64,000 bases of DNA from Arthrobacter mangrovi (GCF_026011795.1 NZ_BRVS01000026.1:1-64000); one strand, 5' to 3'; shown: positions 23,053 through 32,545, numbered from the stretch's first letter. The notes: generated by a model from the sequence alone, not told the origin. Program-made: numbers and translations.

Positions 23053-24228
23053 ATGGAAAACCGGATTATCACCACGCCTATCGACATGTCCCTCGTCCGG
23101 GGCGCCGAGGAGCTGGAACGCACCGCGCGGGGCGTGCTGCCCCACCGTCTTCCGGCAACCGCGCGCGCCCAGTCCAATGATCCGCAGGTGCTGATGGCCG
23201 AATCGCAGCCCTCGGGCGTGCGGATCGCCGTCCGCACCTCGGCCACCGGGCTCGAGCTGGACACGCTGCGCACGAGGACCACGTACGCCGGCGTCCCGCC
23301 GCGGCCCGACGGCGTGATCGACCTGGTGGTGGACGGCCGCGTCGCCGGCGGTGCCGCGACGAGCGGCGGGAACACCGTCACGATCGACATGGCCACGGGC
23401 GCCGTCGAGCAGGCGCAGGGCCCGGTGTGCACCACGAGGTTCGCGGACCTCCCGGAGGGCCCAAAGACCATCGAGTTGTGGCTGCCGCACAATGAGGTCA
23501 CGGAGCTCCTCGAGCTGCGCACGGATGCCCCGGTCGAGCCGGCGCCGGACACCGGCCGGCCGGTGTGGCTGCATCACGGAAGCTCGATCAGCCAGGGATC
23601 CAACGCGGCCAGTCCGACGGGGACCTGGCCGGCCGCAGCCGCACGCCTGGGCGGCGTCGAACTGGTCAACCGCGGGTTCGGCGGGAGCGCGCTGCTCGAC
23701 CAGTTCACGGCCCGGGCCATGCGGGACACCCCGGCGGACCTGATCAGCGTGAAGATCGGCATCAACCTCGTCAACTCCGACGTCATGCGTCGCCGCGCGT
23801 TCGGTTCGGCAGTCCACGGCTTCCTCGACACCATCCGCGACGGGCACCCGGACATCCCGCTGCTCGTGGTCTCGCCGATCTACTGCGGGATCCACGAGGA
23901 CACGCCGGGTCCCGGGGCCTTCGACCTCGAAGCCATCGCTGCCGGCCAGGTCCGGTTCCGTGCCACCGGGGATCCCGGGGAGCGCGCGGCCGGGAAGCTC
24001 ACTCTCGGCGCGATCCGGGAGGAGCTGGACCGCATCGTCCGCCAGCGCGCGGCCGACGATCCCAACCTGTATCTCCTGGACGGCACGGAGCTGTACGGGG
24101 AGCGGGACGCCGTCGAGCTTCCCCTCCCCGATGCGCTGCACCCGGACGCCGCGACCCACCAGCTGATCGGGGAACGGTTCGCCCGGCTGGCCTTCGGGCC
24201 CGAGGGGTTCTTCCCGGCAAGCGCCTGA
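23053..24228 (+). CDS. SGNH/GDSL-family hydrolase
   Basis: A 391-residue probable esterase. An N-terminal beta-rich domain (1-165) precedes the SGNH domain. Block I is His-His-Gly-Ser-Ser-Ile-Ser with catalytic Ser178, block II Gly is in GFGGSAL, block III Asn is in KIGINLVNSD, and block V is DALHPD with Asp360 and His363. No signal peptide is seen, so it is cytoplasmic. The two-domain layout resembles carbohydrate-esterase-like SGNH proteins. It is co-transcribed with the hydroxyacid dehydrogenase (10-bp gap) and would remove acyl groups from a pathway compound; substrate unknown. It converges with the LLM monooxygenase gene, 2 bp apart. Confidence 0.82.
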   Translation: MENRIITTPIDMSLVRGAEELERTARGVLPHRLPATARAQSNDPQVLMAESQPSGVRIAVRTSATGLELDTLRTRTTYAGVPPRPDGVIDLVVDGRVAGGAATSGGNTVTIDMATGAVEQAQGPVCTTRFADLPEGPKTIELWLPHNEVTELLELRTDAPVEPAPDTGRPVWLHHGSSISQGSNAASPTGTWPAAAARLGGVELVNRGFGGSALLDQFTARAMRDTPADLISVKIGINLVNSDVMRRRAFGSAVHGFLDTIRDGHPDIPLLVVSPIYCGIHEDTPGPGAFDLEAIAAGQVRFRATGDPGERAAGKLTLGAIREELDRIVRQRAADDPNLYLLDGTELYGERDAVELPLPDALHPDAATHQLIGERFARLAFGPEGFFPASA

Positions 24229-24230
24229 CG

Positions 24231-25634
24231 CTAGGGGCGCGCCGCGGGGACTGCGGCTGCGGCCTCCTCCCAGCTGGCCGGGCCGTCGGTGAAGGCGCCG
24301 CGGTAGCGGGCCGCGGGGTGGCGCTCGTTGAGCAGCGGAGCGCCGAAGAGCTTCTGCCGCAGCGGGCCATCGGCGTACTCTCTCTGCGCGAGGCCGCGGG
24401 CGCGCAGCACGGGCAGGACCTGGTCGGCGAACTCCTCGAAGGAGCCGGGGACGACCCAATTGATCACGTTGATGCCGTCCACGCCGGCGGCCTGCCACTG
24501 CTCGAGCCGGTCCGCGATCTGCTCCGGCGTCCCCACGAGGCGGGAGTTGCGGGCCTGCAGCCAGGCGAGGTCGCCGACCACCGGCTCGCGGTCCGTGATG
24601 TGCCGGGACACCCACTCGGTGCCCTTCCTCGTGTTGGTATCGACCTCGGACAGCGGGGTCGCGGCGGGGTAGACCCGGCCGGTCTTGTCCACGATCGCGG
24701 CGTGGGCCAGGTAGCCGTCGATGCTGACGAACCCGTCGTAGTACTCCTCCTTCGCCCGGGCCTCTTCCTCGGTGCCGCCAATGATGAAGGACAGGCCTTG
24801 GAAGAACTTGATGTCCTCGGGACGCCGGCCGGCCTCCGCCGCCTGGCGCCGCGTGTCCGCGATCTGCAGGGCCGCGATTTCCGGCGAGGGCGCCATGATG
24901 AAGACCGCCTCGGCGTTCCGGGCGGCGAACGCGCGGCCCGACGCGGAGGAGCCGGCCTGGTAGAGCAGCGGCGTGCGCTGCGGCGACGGCGAGGGCAGGT
25001 GCGGGCCCTCCACCCGGTAGCGCGGCCCCTGGTGGTAGATCTTGTGGATCTTCGACGGGTCGGAAAAGACGCCGCGCTCCTTGTCCTTCAGCAGCGCGCC
25101 CTCGTCCCACGAGCCTTCCCAGAGCTTGTAGGCCACGTCGACGTACTCCTCGGCCCACTCGTACCGCTCCGCGTGGTCCGTCAGCCGCGACAGCCCGAAG
25201 TTCCGCGCGCCGTTGTCCTGCATCCCCGTCACGACGTTCCACGCGATGCGGCCGCGCGAGATGTGGTCGAGGGTGGAAACCTGGCGGGCGAAATTGAACG
25301 GGTGGTTCTGGACCACGTTGGAGGTCAGCGCCAGCCCGATGTGCTCCGTCTTGACCGCCAGCGCGCCCAGCAGCACGGTCGGGTCGTTGGACGGGATCTG
25401 CAGCCCCTCGTGCGCGTAGACGTCGAAGTCGGCGTCCGCGTCGCCGTAAAGCCCGGAGACGTCCGCGAAGAACATGGCGTCGAACTTCGCGGCCTCCAGC
25501 TTCTGGGCCAGGTCGACCCAGGTGCCGATGTCATTGAACTCGGTCTGTCCCGCGTCCGGCCGGCGCCACTGGCCGTGGTGGATGTGCGAGGCGGTGTTCA
25601 TGACGAAGGCGTTGAAGTGCAGCGGCTTTCCCAT
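24231..25634 (-). CDS. LLM-class flavin monooxygenase, NtaA/SnaA/DszA family
   Basis: A 467-residue FMNH2-dependent monooxygenase. Typical family segments are visible: the Asn-Ala-Phe-Val-Met-Asn-Thr-Ala-Ser-His start, His-Gln/His-Gly-Gln-Trp-Arg, Asp-Ala-x-Phe-Phe-Ala-Asp, His-Pro-Phe-Asn-Phe-Ala-Arg, the Arg-Ile-Ala-Trp-Asn-Val-Val-Thr block (~123-130), and Tyr-Gln-Ala-Gly-Ser-Ser (~237-242). Members cleave C-S or C-N bonds (DszA sulfone, NtaA nitrilotriacetate, SnaA pristinamycin). ATG 25634 has AGGAG. Last gene of the leftward ABC/monooxygenase cluster. It needs reduced flavin, but no flavin reductase gene is nearby. An organosulfur substrate is the leading guess. Confidence 0.88.
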   Translation of the reverse strand: MGKPLHFNAFVMNTASHIHHGQWRRPDAGQTEFNDIGTWVDLAQKLEAAKFDAMFFADVSGLYGDADADFDVYAHEGLQIPSNDPTVLLGALAVKTEHIGLALTSNVVQNHPFNFARQVSTLDHISRGRIAWNVVTGMQDNGARNFGLSRLTDHAERYEWAEEYVDVAYKLWEGSWDEGALLKDKERGVFSDPSKIHKIYHQGPRYRVEGPHLPSPSPQRTPLLYQAGSSASGRAFAARNAEAVFIMAPSPEIAALQIADTRRQAAEAGRRPEDIKFFQGLSFIIGGTEEEARAKEEYYDGFVSIDGYLAHAAIVDKTGRVYPAATPLSEVDTNTRKGTEWVSRHITDREPVVGDLAWLQARNSRLVGTPEQIADRLEQWQAAGVDGINVINWVVPGSFEEFADQVLPVLRARGLAQREYADGPLRQKLFGAPLLNERHPAARYRGAFTDGPASWEEAAAAVPAARP

Positions 25635-25726
25635 GGGAGGCTCCTGTTCGAAGGATGGGACGGGAATGGGCGACGGCGGGTGTGCCGGACGTTGGATGGT
25701 GGCTGGAGCGTCTCTGGAGACCCGGA

Positions 25727-27001
25727 CTAGGAGCCGGCGGCCGTGCCGGAGCGCCAGACGAACTCGGGCACGGTGCCGTTGATCTCCCAGTCGCCGACGA
25801 TCCGCGACTTGTAAACCACGGGGTTGTGCGAGGAGATGACGCGGGCGTTGCGCCAGTGCCGGTCGAGCTGCAGTTCCGTCTTCGTGGCGGAGGCGCCGAG
25901 GGCATCGAACAACGACGACGAGGCCCGCTGGGCCAGGTCCGTCACCACGATCTGCGCCTGGGAGGAGCCGAACTCCACCAGGTGCACGGCCTCTTCGAAC
26001 GCCGCCGGGTCGGCCCCGGCCGCACGCAGCTCGATGGCGTCCTGCAGCAGGTTGGCCACACGCTCCACGGCGGCCTCGGCGGTGAAGGCCTTGGCCGAGA
26101 GTTCGCCGACGATCTGCTGGACCTGGATGTCCTCGCGCGGCGGAACCCCGTTGCCGTGGCTGAACACGCGGGAGCGTCCCCGCACCGCAGCCGCGGCATC
26201 CCGGACCACGCGCCGGGTGATGCCAGCCAGCGTCGCCACGTGGATCAGCTGGTAGACGCCGGTGGTGTAGGGGGCCTGCTCGGCCTCCACGACCAGGTGC
26301 GACGCCGGCACGTAGACGTTGTCGAAGACGGTCGTGCCGGAGGCGGTAAGCCGCTGGCCGAAGCCGTCCCAGTCGTCGCTGATCGACACCCCGGCCGCGT
26401 CCGCATCGACGATCGCGATGATGTCCCGGCCGGCGGCGTCGCGCGCCCCGGTCTGGATCCAGTCCGCGTAGAGGCTGCCGGTGGTGTAGTACTTCGTGCC
26501 GTTGATCCGGTAGCCGTCGCCGTCCGGCGCGATGCTGGTCGAGACGCCGCCCACCGCCACCGGGCCGGTCTCGGTCCACGCGTTGCCCAGGATCCGGCCC
26601 TCGCCCACCTTCCGCAGCCACTCGGCGTCGTTCGCGTACAGCCGGCCCTCCACGAACGCGACGTGCGAGCGCAGCGCCTGCGCGATGTTCGACTCCGCCG
26701 CGGCCAGTTCGACCAGCAGGCGGAAGAACTGGGCCGCCGTGGCCCCGTCGCCCCCGAACTCGCGCGGCACCCGGACGGCGCCGAAGCCGGCGGCCGCCAG
26801 CTCGCCGACCTGCCGGTGCAGCAGTTCGCGGTTGGCCTCGCGCTCGGCGGCGCCGGCGGCAATGCCCTCGAAGATCGGGCGGTACTTGGCCGCCAGCTCG
26901 GCATAGCTCGGGGCCGAAGCGCCGGTGGCCGGCGCGAAGTGCGCGGCGGCGGGGGACGCGGCGGCGGGACCTGCAGTTGTCGGGTCTGCGGTGATGGTCA
27001 T
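25727..27001 (-). CDS. DszC/SfnB-like flavin monooxygenase (acyl-CoA dehydrogenase fold)
   Basis: A 424-residue protein of the acyl-CoA dehydrogenase superfamily in its monooxygenase branch (DszC, SfnB). Supporting segments are the Trp-Thr-Glu-Thr-Gly near 142-146, Asn-Gly-Thr-Lys-Tyr-Tyr-Thr-Thr-Gly (169-177) and the C-terminal His-Asn-Pro-Val-Val-Tyr-Lys. The catalytic Glu of true acyl-CoA dehydrogenases is absent. DszC oxidises sulfur compounds with FMNH2; SfnB serves in dimethyl sulfone use. ATG 27001 has CAGGAGGAACC upstream. With the LLM enzyme downstream it forms a two-step oxidase pair as in desulfurisation pathways; no DszB-type desulfinase is present. Confidence 0.85.
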   Translation of the reverse strand: MTITADPTTAGPAAASPAAAHFAPATGASAPSYAELAAKYRPIFEGIAAGAAEREANRELLHRQVGELAAAGFGAVRVPREFGGDGATAAQFFRLLVELAAAESNIAQALRSHVAFVEGRLYANDAEWLRKVGEGRILGNAWTETGPVAVGGVSTSIAPDGDGYRINGTKYYTTGSLYADWIQTGARDAAGRDIIAIVDADAAGVSISDDWDGFGQRLTASGTTVFDNVYVPASHLVVEAEQAPYTTGVYQLIHVATLAGITRRVVRDAAAAVRGRSRVFSHGNGVPPREDIQVQQIVGELSAKAFTAEAAVERVANLLQDAIELRAAGADPAAFEEAVHLVEFGSSQAQIVVTDLAQRASSSLFDALGASATKTELQLDRHWRNARVISSHNPVVYKSRIVGDWEINGTVPEFVWRSGTAAGS

Positions 27002-27045
27002 GGTTCCTCCTGGAGGGATGGGAAAGGTGAGGTCAGCCCGCCGGG

Positions 27046-28752
27046 TCAGGCGCGGGCGGGGAGTTCGGGCACGGCGGCGAGCAGCTGCCGGGTGTAGTCG
27101 GTCTGCGGGTTGACGAACAGCTCCGCCGCGGTGCCGCTTTCCACCACGTGGCCATCCTTCATGACCAGCACGTCGTCGCTCACGTGGTGGATGACGCCGA
27201 GGTCGTGGCTGATGAAGAGGTAGCTGAGGCCGAGCTGTTCCTGCAGGTCGGCGAGCAGGTCGAGGACCTGGGCCTGGATGGACACATCGAGCGCCGAGAC
27301 GGGTTCGTCGAGCAGCAGCACCCGCGGCTGCAGGGCCAGGGCCCGGGCGATCGCGACGCGCTGGCGCTGTCCGCCGGAGAGCGTGAGCGGGCGGCGGTCG
27401 AACAACGACGCCGGGAGGCCGACCCGGGCGAGCAGGTCCAGGGCGCGTTGGGTCCGGTCGCGCGGCGTGCCGATCGAGCCGGCCTCGAGGGCGTCCGTAA
27501 TGACCCGGCCGACACTGAACCGCGGGTCGAAGGAGCTCAGCGGGTCCTGGTTGACCAGCTGGATGTCCGGGCGGTGCCGGCGCCGCTGCTCTTCGCCCAC
27601 CTCGTCCGCGCCGGCGCCGGCCCAGGCGAAGCCACCTAGGGTGACGGTGCCGGCGTCGGGGCGGGTCAGGCCCAGGGCGATCCGGGCCGTGGTGGACTTG
27701 CCGGAGCCGGATTCGCCGACGATGCCGAGGGTCTTCCCGCGTTCCAGGGTGAAGGACACGTCGTCGACCACGGTCCGGCGGGTGCCGCCCGGGCCGGGGT
27801 AGGACTTGGACAGCCCGCGGGCTTCCACGGCGGGGGCCGTTTCCGAGAACTCCGTGGCACGGTCGGGCTCGGCGGCGGCCCGGACCCGCGTGGCGGCGGA
27901 GAGCCGGGTGCCCTTGGCCGCACCGGACGGGATCGCGTCGATCAGGGCCTTCGTGTACTCGTGCCGCGGGTCCGCGAGGACCTCCGCGGCACGGCCGGAC
28001 TCGACGATCCGCCCGCCCTGCATGACGGCGATCTCGTCCGCCAGCCGACCCACCACGGCCAGGTCGTGCGAGATAAAGATCAGCCCGCGGCCCTGCTCCT
28101 TCAGCCCTTCGAGCAGCTCAAGGATCTGCGCCTGCACCGTGGCATCCAGCGCGGTGGTCGGCTCGTCGGCGATCACGAGCTGCGGATTCAGCACCGTAGC
28201 CTGCGCGATGAGGGCCCGCTGCCGCAGGCCGCCGGAGAGCTCGCCGGAGCGTTGGCGCGCCCGCAGTTCGGGGTCGGGGATGCCGGCGTCGCGCAGCGCC
28301 TGGTGCACGCGCTCCAGCCGCTCCGCCTTGCCCCGCACGCCGTGCGCCCGCAGCGCCTCGTCGATCTCCTGGCCCACGGTGTTCAGCGGGTCGAGCGAGA
28401 CCAGCGCGTCCTGCAGGACGTAGCCGATCTCCTTGCCGCGGACGCCGCGCCACTGCCGCTCGGACAACGCCAGCGCGTCCCGCCCGAGGACCTCGAGCCG
28501 GTCCGCGGTGACCTTCGCATTGGCCGCGTTCAGTCCCACGAGGGTCCGCGCCGTGACGGTCTTGCCGGAGCCCGATTCGCCGACCAGCGCCAGGGCCTTG
28601 CCCGGTGCCAGCGCCAGCGAGACGTCGCGGACCACGTCCACCCGTCCGCGCGGCGTCGAGAAGGAGACATTGAGTCCTTCGATGCCCAGCAGCAGCGAAG
28701 CGGGAGCCTCCTGCGGGACGGGCGTTCCGCCGTCGTTATTGGTGACAGTCAT
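27046..28752 (-). CDS. ABC transporter ATP-binding protein, DppD-DppF fusion
   Basis: A 568-residue protein with two complete ABC ATPase domains. The first (about 20-265) has Walker A GESGSGKT, signature LSGGLRQRA and Walker B LVIADEP. The second (about 310-560) has GESGSGKS, LSGGQRQRV and LLLDEP. Both carry the oligopeptide-type C-terminal extension (YTKALI, YTRQLL), so it powers a DppBC-type importer by itself. ATG 28752 is 3 bp after the permease stop. It energises the importer formed by the three genes upstream in the same leftward operon. Confidence 0.93.
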   Translation of the reverse strand: MTVTNNDGGTPVPQEAPASLLLGIEGLNVSFSTPRGRVDVVRDVSLALAPGKALALVGESGSGKTVTARTLVGLNAANAKVTADRLEVLGRDALALSERQWRGVRGKEIGYVLQDALVSLDPLNTVGQEIDEALRAHGVRGKAERLERVHQALRDAGIPDPELRARQRSGELSGGLRQRALIAQATVLNPQLVIADEPTTALDATVQAQILELLEGLKEQGRGLIFISHDLAVVGRLADEIAVMQGGRIVESGRAAEVLADPRHEYTKALIDAIPSGAAKGTRLSAATRVRAAAEPDRATEFSETAPAVEARGLSKSYPGPGGTRRTVVDDVSFTLERGKTLGIVGESGSGKSTTARIALGLTRPDAGTVTLGGFAWAGAGADEVGEEQRRRHRPDIQLVNQDPLSSFDPRFSVGRVITDALEAGSIGTPRDRTQRALDLLARVGLPASLFDRRPLTLSGGQRQRVAIARALALQPRVLLLDEPVSALDVSIQAQVLDLLADLQEQLGLSYLFISHDLGVIHHVSDDVLVMKDGHVVESGTAAELFVNPQTDYTRQLLAAVPELPARA

Positions 28753-28755
28753 GTC

Positions 28756-29670
28756 CTAGACCTCCGCTTCGAGACGCTGCTGCAGGTGCCGGCCCACCAC
28801 GGTGGTGGTCAGCGCGGCGAGGGTGATGAAGATGCCGGGGAACGCCGCGATCCACCAAGCCAGCTGGATGTAGTTGCGGCCGTCCGCGAGCATCGCGCCC
28901 CACTCGGCGGCCGGCGGCTGCGCGCCCAGGCCGAGGAAGCTGAGCGAGGAGGCCCACACGATCGCCTGCCCGACGCCGAGGGTCGCCAGCACGAACAGCG
29001 GCCGGACGACGTTCGGCACGATGGTGTGCCACAGGATGTGCGGGCGCGAGCGGCCCAGCGACAGGGCGGTTTCCACGTACGGCGAGGCGATGACCTGCAG
29101 CGTCTGCGTCCGCAGCATCCGTGCGTAGCCGGGGGCGGTGCCGACGCCGACTGCGACGGCCGCGGTGACGATGCCGGTGCCGGAGACCGCGATGACGATC
29201 AGGGCCAGCAGCAGGCCAGGGAAGGCGAAGAGGACTTCGACGAAGCGGCAGATCGCCGAGTCCAGCCACTTGCCGGAAACGCCGGCGGTTATGCCGAGCA
29301 GGCCGCCGAGGACCAGGCCGATGGCGGTGGCGGCCAGGCCGAGCAGCAGCGACTGCCCGGTGCCGGCGACCACCCGCGAGAACACATCGCGGCCGTTCTG
29401 GTCCGTGCCGAACCAGTGCTCCGCGCCGGGCGCCGTGAAGGCGGTGGCCGGGTCGATGACGTACGGGTCCTGCCGGATCAGCAGGGATGGTACGACGGCG
29501 GCAATCACCAGGAAGGCGAGCAGGGCCGCCGCGATCCACACGCCGATCGGTGTCTTCCGCAGCGCCGCTGCGGCCTTCGCCGCCGTGCTGCGCCGGGTGG
29601 ACAGGGGTCCGGGATCGGGGGTGCCGGGCCGGTTGTCCCGGGCGGTGCTGGGTTCAAGCGCCACGCTCAT
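28756..29670 (-). CDS. ABC transporter permease, DppC type
   Basis: A 304-residue inner-membrane permease with an N-terminal OppC-like segment, a helix, the periplasmic stretch (HWFGTDQNGRDVFSR) typical of DppC/OppC, and then five helices with the EAA loop (ETALSLGRSRPHILWHTIVPN). Its ATG (29670) overlaps the stop of the DppB-type gene (ATGA). It forms the channel with that protein. Confidence 0.93.
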   Translation of the reverse strand: MSVALEPSTARDNRPGTPDPGPLSTRRSTAAKAAAALRKTPIGVWIAAALLAFLVIAAVVPSLLIRQDPYVIDPATAFTAPGAEHWFGTDQNGRDVFSRVVAGTGQSLLLGLAATAIGLVLGGLLGITAGVSGKWLDSAICRFVEVLFAFPGLLLALIVIAVSGTGIVTAAVAVGVGTAPGYARMLRTQTLQVIASPYVETALSLGRSRPHILWHTIVPNVVRPLFVLATLGVGQAIVWASSLSFLGLGAQPPAAEWGAMLADGRNYIQLAWWIAAFPGIFITLAALTTTVVGRHLQQRLEAEV

Positions 29671-30668
29671 GCGGTGGCTCCCTTCTCGCTGATGCGCGGG
29701 TCGATGACGCGGTAGAGCACGTCGACCAGCAGGGTCACGATGATGTAGACGGCGGCGATGATGACCACCACGGCCAGGGTGATGGGCAGGTCCCGGTTGA
29801 TGATCGCGTCCACGAGGGAGCGGCCCAGGCCGGGGCGGGCGAAGATGATCTCGGCGACCACCGCGGAGCTGACCAGCGAGCCGACCGCCCAGGCGGACAG
29901 GGTCAGGCCGGGCAGGATCGCGTGCCGCAGGGCGTGGCCCAGCCTCACGGCCAGCTCGGACAGCCCGCGGGCCCGGGCGGAGAGCACGAACGGCTGCGCC
30001 AGCGCCTCTTCGAAGGAGGACCGGGTGACCTGGGCGATGAAACCGGCCAGCGGGATGGCCAGGGCCAGCGCCGGGAGCACCAGCGACTTGAAGCCGTCGT
30101 CGCCCGCCACCGGGAACCAGCCCAGGATGACGGCGAACACCACGGCGAGCATGATGCCGACCCAGAACGGCGGCAGCGCGGCGAAGAGGACCTCCGTGCC
30201 GCGGCCGATTCCATCCAGCACCCGGCCGCGGCCGACGGTCAGCAGGGTGAAGGCGAGCGCGATGGCCCACGAGAAGACCATCGCCAGTCCGGCGAGCTGG
30301 AAGGTGGGCAGGATCTGCGGCCCGAGGATGTCCAGCACCGGCACCTTGAAGATGTACGAGGTGCCGAAGTTCCCGGTGGCCAGGCCGGCCAGGTAGTCCA
30401 GGTACTGGACGAAGACCGGCTGGTCCAGCCCGTACTGGGCCTTGACCGCGGCCACCGTTTCCGGCGAGGGCGAGGATCCGGCGCCGCCGAGGATCGCCGT
30501 GATCGGGTCCCCGGGCGTCAGGCGGAGCACGAAGAACGTGAGGGTCACGGCCGCCCAGAGCACGAACACGCTGCCGGCCGCGCGCTTGAGGATGACCCGC
30601 CCCGCGGACCCGGCGGTCGCCGTCGTCCTTGGGAGCCCTGTGTGGGAGGTTGTTGCTGCAGCACTCAT
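29667..30668 (-). CDS. ABC transporter permease, DppB type
   Basis: A 333-residue permease of the dipeptide/nickel type. It has an N-terminal helix, the Arg-Leu-Thr-Pro-Gly-Asp-Pro segment and the Tyr-Gly-Leu-Asp-Gln-Pro signature. Later it has the EAA loop (SARARGLSELAVRLGHALRHAILPG) and Phe-Ala-Arg-Pro-Gly-Leu-Gly-Arg. ATG 30668 overlaps the stop of the solute-binding protein gene by ATGA, so translation is coupled. Confidence 0.93.
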   Translation of the reverse strand: MSAAATTSHTGLPRTTATAGSAGRVILKRAAGSVFVLWAAVTLTFFVLRLTPGDPITAILGGAGSSPSPETVAAVKAQYGLDQPVFVQYLDYLAGLATGNFGTSYIFKVPVLDILGPQILPTFQLAGLAMVFSWAIALAFTLLTVGRGRVLDGIGRGTEVLFAALPPFWVGIMLAVVFAVILGWFPVAGDDGFKSLVLPALALAIPLAGFIAQVTRSSFEEALAQPFVLSARARGLSELAVRLGHALRHAILPGLTLSAWAVGSLVSSAVVAEIIFARPGLGRSLVDAIINRDLPITLAVVVIIAAVYIIVTLLVDVLYRVIDPRISEKGATA

Positions 30669-32296
30669 GATTGCTTCACCGCCGAGACGTCGTAGATATA
30701 AGGCAGGGACAGGCTGGGCTCCAGCGTGAGGTCGGCGAAGCGGTCCGTCCGGACGGCCAGCTGGCTGGCTTGGTTGTAGAGGGGCAGTTGCAGGGCGTTG
30801 TCGCTGACGATCCGCTGCGCCTGGTAGTAGAGCTTTTCGCGCACCGCCGGATCGTCGGTGGCCAGCGCGTCGTTGACGATCTTGTCGAATTCCTTGTTCC
30901 GGAAGCCGGAGCCGTTCGGCACGAAGCCGGCCGACTCGGTGTACTCGGAGGAGAAGACGATCCGCAGCACGTCCGCCGTGTTGGTGTTCCAGTAGTCGGC
31001 GCGCAGGTCGTAGTCGAAGTTGTTGCCCTGCTCGCTCACGGAGGCGAAGTCGCCCGTCTCGATCCGCACGTCGATCCCGGCCTGCTTCGCGCTCGCCTGC
31101 AGCTGGGTCACCAGGGCCTGGTGGGCCGTGGGCCAGACGGCCGGGGTGTACGGGAAGTGCACGATGAGCCGCTTGCCGTCCTTGGTCCGGTAACCCTCCT
31201 TGTCCCGTCCGGTCCAGCCTGCTTCGTCGAGCAGCCGCGCGGCCTCGGCGGGATCCGGCCGGTACGCGTCCTCGAAGTCCGGCGAATAGAACTTGGTCGT
31301 GCTGGCCAGCGGGCCGCCGGCCTGGGTCACCGTGCCGAAGTAGACGCTGTTGATGCCGGCCTCCACGTAGGCGCTGCGCAGGAAGGCCTGGCGCACGCGG
31401 AGGTCGTTGAACGGCGCGCGGGTGGTGTTGAGCATCAGGTTGGTCGGGTTGCCCGGCCGGTCCTGCAGCACCAGTGCGACGTTCTTGTCCGCCTCCGCCT
31501 CGGCGAAGTGGACCGACGGCATGAGGTCCAGCGCGTCCACCTGGCCGGCGCGGAGCAGGCCGTAGCGGGTGGAGTCCTCCGGAACGATCTGCCATTCGAG
31601 GTTCTTGATGTAGGCGGGCCCCTGGTGCTGCGCGAACGGCGGCGCCGAGTTGTAGTCCTCGTTGCGCACCAGCGAGACCTTGGACTGCGGAACGTAGTCG
31701 ACGATCTTGTACGGCCCCGTGCCGACCGGGGAGTTGCAGTTCTCCGCCTGCGGCCGCTTCAGCGCCGTCGGCGATTCCATCCCGAGGAACGGCTGGGCGA
31801 GCACCTCGAGGAACGCCGCGTACGGTCGGTTCAGGGTGACCACCGCGGTGGCGTCATCGACCACCTCGGTGCTCTCGTAGGGCTTGAGGTAGCCGCCGGC
31901 GGTGCCGGACTGGGTGTCCGGATCCACCATGTGGTCCAGGTTCGCCTTGACCGCCTCCGCCGTGAACCTGGTGCCGTCCGTGAAGGTGACATCGTCGCGG
32001 ACCTTGAACGTGTAGGTCAGCCCGTCCTCTGAGACCTTCCACGACTCGGCCAGCCACGGGTGGATCCTGCCGTCCTTGTCCTGCGAGACCAGCGAGTCAA
32101 GGTAGTTGGCGGCGATCGAGGCCTGCGGCATGTCGCCGTCCACGTGCGGGTCCAGGCAGGAAATGTCCTTGCCCGTGGCGAAAACGAAGGTGTCGTCCGC
32201 CGGCTGCGCGCTGGCGCTGCCGCCGCATCCGGTGAGCGCCAGAAGCACGACGGCGGCTGCGGCCGTGGGCGCCCAAGGGGCGTTGCGATGGTTCAT
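30665..32296 (-). CDS. ABC transporter solute-binding lipoprotein (family 5)
   Basis: A 543-residue extracytoplasmic binding protein anchored as a lipoprotein: a hydrophobic signal followed by the lipobox LTGC with Cys24. The mature part shows SBP_bac_5 features: the Leu-Asp-Pro-His start, Ala-Glu-Ser-Trp-x-Val-Ser-Glu-Asp-Gly-Leu-Thr-Tyr-Thr-Phe, and Pro-Val-Gly-Thr-Gly-Pro-Tyr. The family binds peptides but also nickel chelates, glutathione and other small molecules. First gene of a six-gene leftward operon with two permeases, a double ATPase and two flavin monooxygenases, so it probably captures the compound that those oxidise. Confidence 0.93.
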   Translation of the reverse strand: MNHRNAPWAPTAAAAVVLLALTGCGGSASAQPADDTFVFATGKDISCLDPHVDGDMPQASIAANYLDSLVSQDKDGRIHPWLAESWKVSEDGLTYTFKVRDDVTFTDGTRFTAEAVKANLDHMVDPDTQSGTAGGYLKPYESTEVVDDATAVVTLNRPYAAFLEVLAQPFLGMESPTALKRPQAENCNSPVGTGPYKIVDYVPQSKVSLVRNEDYNSAPPFAQHQGPAYIKNLEWQIVPEDSTRYGLLRAGQVDALDLMPSVHFAEAEADKNVALVLQDRPGNPTNLMLNTTRAPFNDLRVRQAFLRSAYVEAGINSVYFGTVTQAGGPLASTTKFYSPDFEDAYRPDPAEAARLLDEAGWTGRDKEGYRTKDGKRLIVHFPYTPAVWPTAHQALVTQLQASAKQAGIDVRIETGDFASVSEQGNNFDYDLRADYWNTNTADVLRIVFSSEYTESAGFVPNGSGFRNKEFDKIVNDALATDDPAVREKLYYQAQRIVSDNALQLPLYNQASQLAVRTDRFADLTLEPSLSLPYIYDVSAVKQS

Positions 32297-32545
32297 GTTC
32301 CGGTCTTCCGTTCGGCCCGTTGCACACGGCGCCGGGCGCACCCGAAGACTCGGGCTCTGCAATCACCGGCTAGTGTTCAACGAGGCTTCTCAAGCCTCGC
32401 GGCAGTTCAATTCCGGCGGGAAATGTCCGGCCCGGCGGCCGCCCCGCAGGAGGTAGGGAAGAATCTACGCATCCTCGGCTGCGGCCGGAATCTTTGTGGA
32501 GCGCAGTGAATTCATATGACTTTCCCGCGGCCGGACATGACGTCA
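32297..32545 (-). promoter_or_regulatory. Leader and upstream region of the ABC/monooxygenase operon
   Basis: No convincing protein gene lies in the 384 bp 32297-32680. The leader holds two small hairpins: CCCGA-N4-TCGGG (32341-32354) and CGAGGCTT-CTC-AAGCCTCG (32381-32399). Further upstream are overlapping palindromes TGAATTCA (32507) and TCATATGA (32512), and TGACGTCA (32538), possible regulator sites. A 16-codon minus-strand frame (MNSLRSTKIPAAAEDA, starting at TATATG-like sequence near 32514) is present but has no cysteine run that would suggest attenuation. Confidence 0.4.

Noticed and set aside
32297-32545. SAM or other sulfur-related riboswitch in the leader of the ABC/monooxygenase operon
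   Set aside because: Only two short hairpins were seen; no conserved riboswitch core could be recognised.
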